Shown in pieces: positions 59,750 through 60,000 of a DNA stretch of 60,000 nucleotides. The stretch comes from Membranipora membranacea. Lineage: Eukaryota > Bryozoa > Gymnolaemata > Cheilostomatida > Membraniporidae. Within the stretch, counting starts at the first letter, position 1, and every line of letters starts with the position of its first letter. The notes under the pieces are model-generated. The model was given only the letters and a program-made list of their open reading frames with translations, made no database searches and was not told where the DNA came from. The position numbers were made by a program, and so were the translations under genes. The stretch is taken from positions 12,526,001 to 12,586,000 of the forward strand of contig OU612075.1 in the NCBI GenBank assembly GCA_914767715.1. Reading direction: 5' to 3'.

Positions 59750-60000
59750 CTGGTAAAAAAGTTAGATGAGAAAACCATCAATACGTGAAAGCAAAAGGTT
59801 AACCTAACTCTGCAGTGATTCCAAATTGGATTTACCGGTTCAATCATCCTAGTTTTCAGCTTTGCTGGAATTTTATGTGCTGAATGAGCGACCCATAACA
59901 AGTTTTCTCACATGGTGGTCTTTCATGGGTAGATAAATCTTAAAATTAGTTTCTAATTCTCTATCATGATTACTTTCAACTAGCCATAGCTGCTATCAGC

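Noticed and set aside
58681-59769. Long plus-strand frame of 362 codons rich in Val, Gly and Asp
   Set aside because: It is the complement of the Thr-codon repeats (ACN becomes GTN, Val) of the minus-strand mucin exon. Splice phases, membrane exon and poly(A) signal all support the minus strand.

Overview
The window is eukaryotic nuclear DNA, most likely from a marine invertebrate animal. It is AT-rich, its coding parts are split into short exons by GT/AG introns, its proteins are animal-type, and the spaces between genes are full of small foldback transposons. An invertebrate deuterostome (echinoderm, hemichordate or similar) would fit the gene content, but the species cannot be fixed from the sequence alone.

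Five protein genes can be supported. (1) 10.32-11.40 kb, + strand: a divergent Ras-like P-loop GTPase in three exons, with a TATA box and a poly(A) signal. (2) 24.77-25.90 kb, +: PDSS2, the non-catalytic subunit of the enzyme that makes the ubiquinone side chain, in one uninterrupted reading frame. (3) 26.45-32.92 kb, +: a tubulin-tyrosine-ligase-like (TTL) protein of 549 residues in 11 exons, with an N-terminal membrane anchor. (4) 35.28-56.02 kb, +: UTP18, a WD40 protein of the small-subunit processome, in 13 coding exons giving 547 residues. (5) 59.75-56.74 kb, - strand: the 3' part of a threonine-rich, mucin-like single-pass membrane protein; its 5' part lies beyond the window. For genes 1, 3, 4 and 5 every exon junction was checked by hand for splice sites and reading phase. 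UTP18 and the mucin-like gene converge, with stop codons about 720 bp apart. Nothing suggests that the five genes act in one pathway; they look like unrelated neighbours.

The rest is repeat-dominated. 0-10 kb has no convincing gene but holds diverged copies of several dispersed repeats. 12-19 kb is a tandem pair of a roughly 2.2 kb sequence, each copy interrupted at a different place by a different foldback transposon (0.64 kb carrying two tRNA-like heads; 1.75 kb carrying internal tandem repeats and a nested perfect palindrome). 20.9-21.65 kb is the 3' end of a dead LINE, and 24.17-24.46 kb is a candidate solo LTR. The 7.2 kb intron 12 of UTP18 contains two foldback elements, a gutted BEL/Pao retrotransposon between 0.3 kb direct repeats, and a tandem duplication in which only one copy carries a small hairpin insertion.

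No CRISPR array, rRNA gene or functional tRNA gene was seen, and no new multi-gene system. The most interesting points are the predicted lumenal placement of the TTL-like enzyme, the single-exon and internally shortened PDSS2, the reconstructed mucin-like gene, and the nested foldback elements in the tandem duplication at 12-19 kb.
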